Shown in pieces: positions 6,487 to 6,519 of a stretch of DNA of 6,519 nt (positions are counted from its first letter, which is position 1; each line of letters opens with the position of its first letter). The stretch covers positions 1-6,519 of the forward strand of contig JAFXNY010000133.1 in the NCBI GenBank assembly GCA_017529165.1, read 5' to 3'. The DNA is from Clostridia bacterium. Its GTDB lineage: Bacteria > Bacillota_A > Clostridia > Oscillospirales > Acutalibacteraceae. The notes under the pieces are model-generated. The model did not search any database. It was not told where the DNA came from and saw only the letters and a list, made by a program, of their open reading frames with translations. The translations under genes were made by a program, and so were the position numbers.

Positions 6487-6519
6487 TGTAGGGTCTAATA
6501 TCTACTGTCTATAATCTAA
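6487..6519 (+). other. Tail after XRE gene with repeated TCTA elements and a -10-like box
   Basis: The 33 bases after the stop contain three TCTA elements in direct orientation (6494-6497, 6501-6504, 6508-6511). The last lies in TGTCTATAAT (6506-6515), the same decamer found in the unit B promoter. TATAAT at 6510-6515 could be the -10 box of a gene beyond the right edge, but no convincing -35 hexamer sits at 16-18 bases; TTGATG at 6483-6488 is 21 bases away. No hairpin terminator was seen. Confidence 0.35.

Noticed and set aside
6481..6519. A terminator or attachment site after the XRE gene
   Set aside because: No stem followed by a T run is present, and there is no integrase or matching direct repeat of useful length in the window.

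Overview
The window looks like chromosomal DNA from a Gram-positive Clostridia-type bacterium (Bacillota), probably a gut anaerobe of the Oscillospiraceae/Ruminococcaceae kind. That is an inference from four things: low-to-moderate GC, strong GGAGG ribosome binding sites, a class II GalT, and a secreted protein that combines BspA-type leucine-rich repeats with cohesin-like and dockerin modules. No RNA genes, CRISPR array, insertion sequence or integrase were seen.

All genes but one lie on the minus strand, in two transcription units. Unit A (about 3260 down to 1) has a good promoter (TTGAAG-17-TATAAT). It reads through a DUF3048/YerB-type lipoprotein (2139-3200), a class II galactose-1-phosphate uridylyltransferase galT (632-2128), and the N-terminal 209 residues of an AEC-family permease that runs off the left edge (1-629). 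The genes are 10 and 2 bases apart, so they should be co-transcribed, and the last pair may be translationally coupled.

Unit B (about 6219 down to 3274) starts from a perfect consensus promoter (TTGACA-17-TATAAT). It reads through an unrecognised 90-residue protein with a CxxH...CxxC pattern (5878-6150) and an 850-residue secreted protein (3315-5867). That protein has a signal peptide, about 13 LRR_5 units of 23 residues, five CxxC units, a cohesin-like domain and a C-terminal dockerin. Unit B ends in a clear intrinsic terminator at 3274-3305.

On the plus strand, diverging from unit B, is a 73-residue XRE/Cro-type regulator (6265-6486). The 114-base intergenic region between it and unit B holds two related imperfect palindromes (consensus ATAGACA...TCTA) over the unit B promoter. 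The exact decamer TGTCTATAAT occurs in that promoter, across the regulator's own start codon, and again just after its stop. The simplest reading is that the regulator represses unit B and itself, and perhaps a gene beyond the right edge. The XRE / small Cys-His protein / LRR-cohesin-dockerin cassette is the most unusual part of the window.
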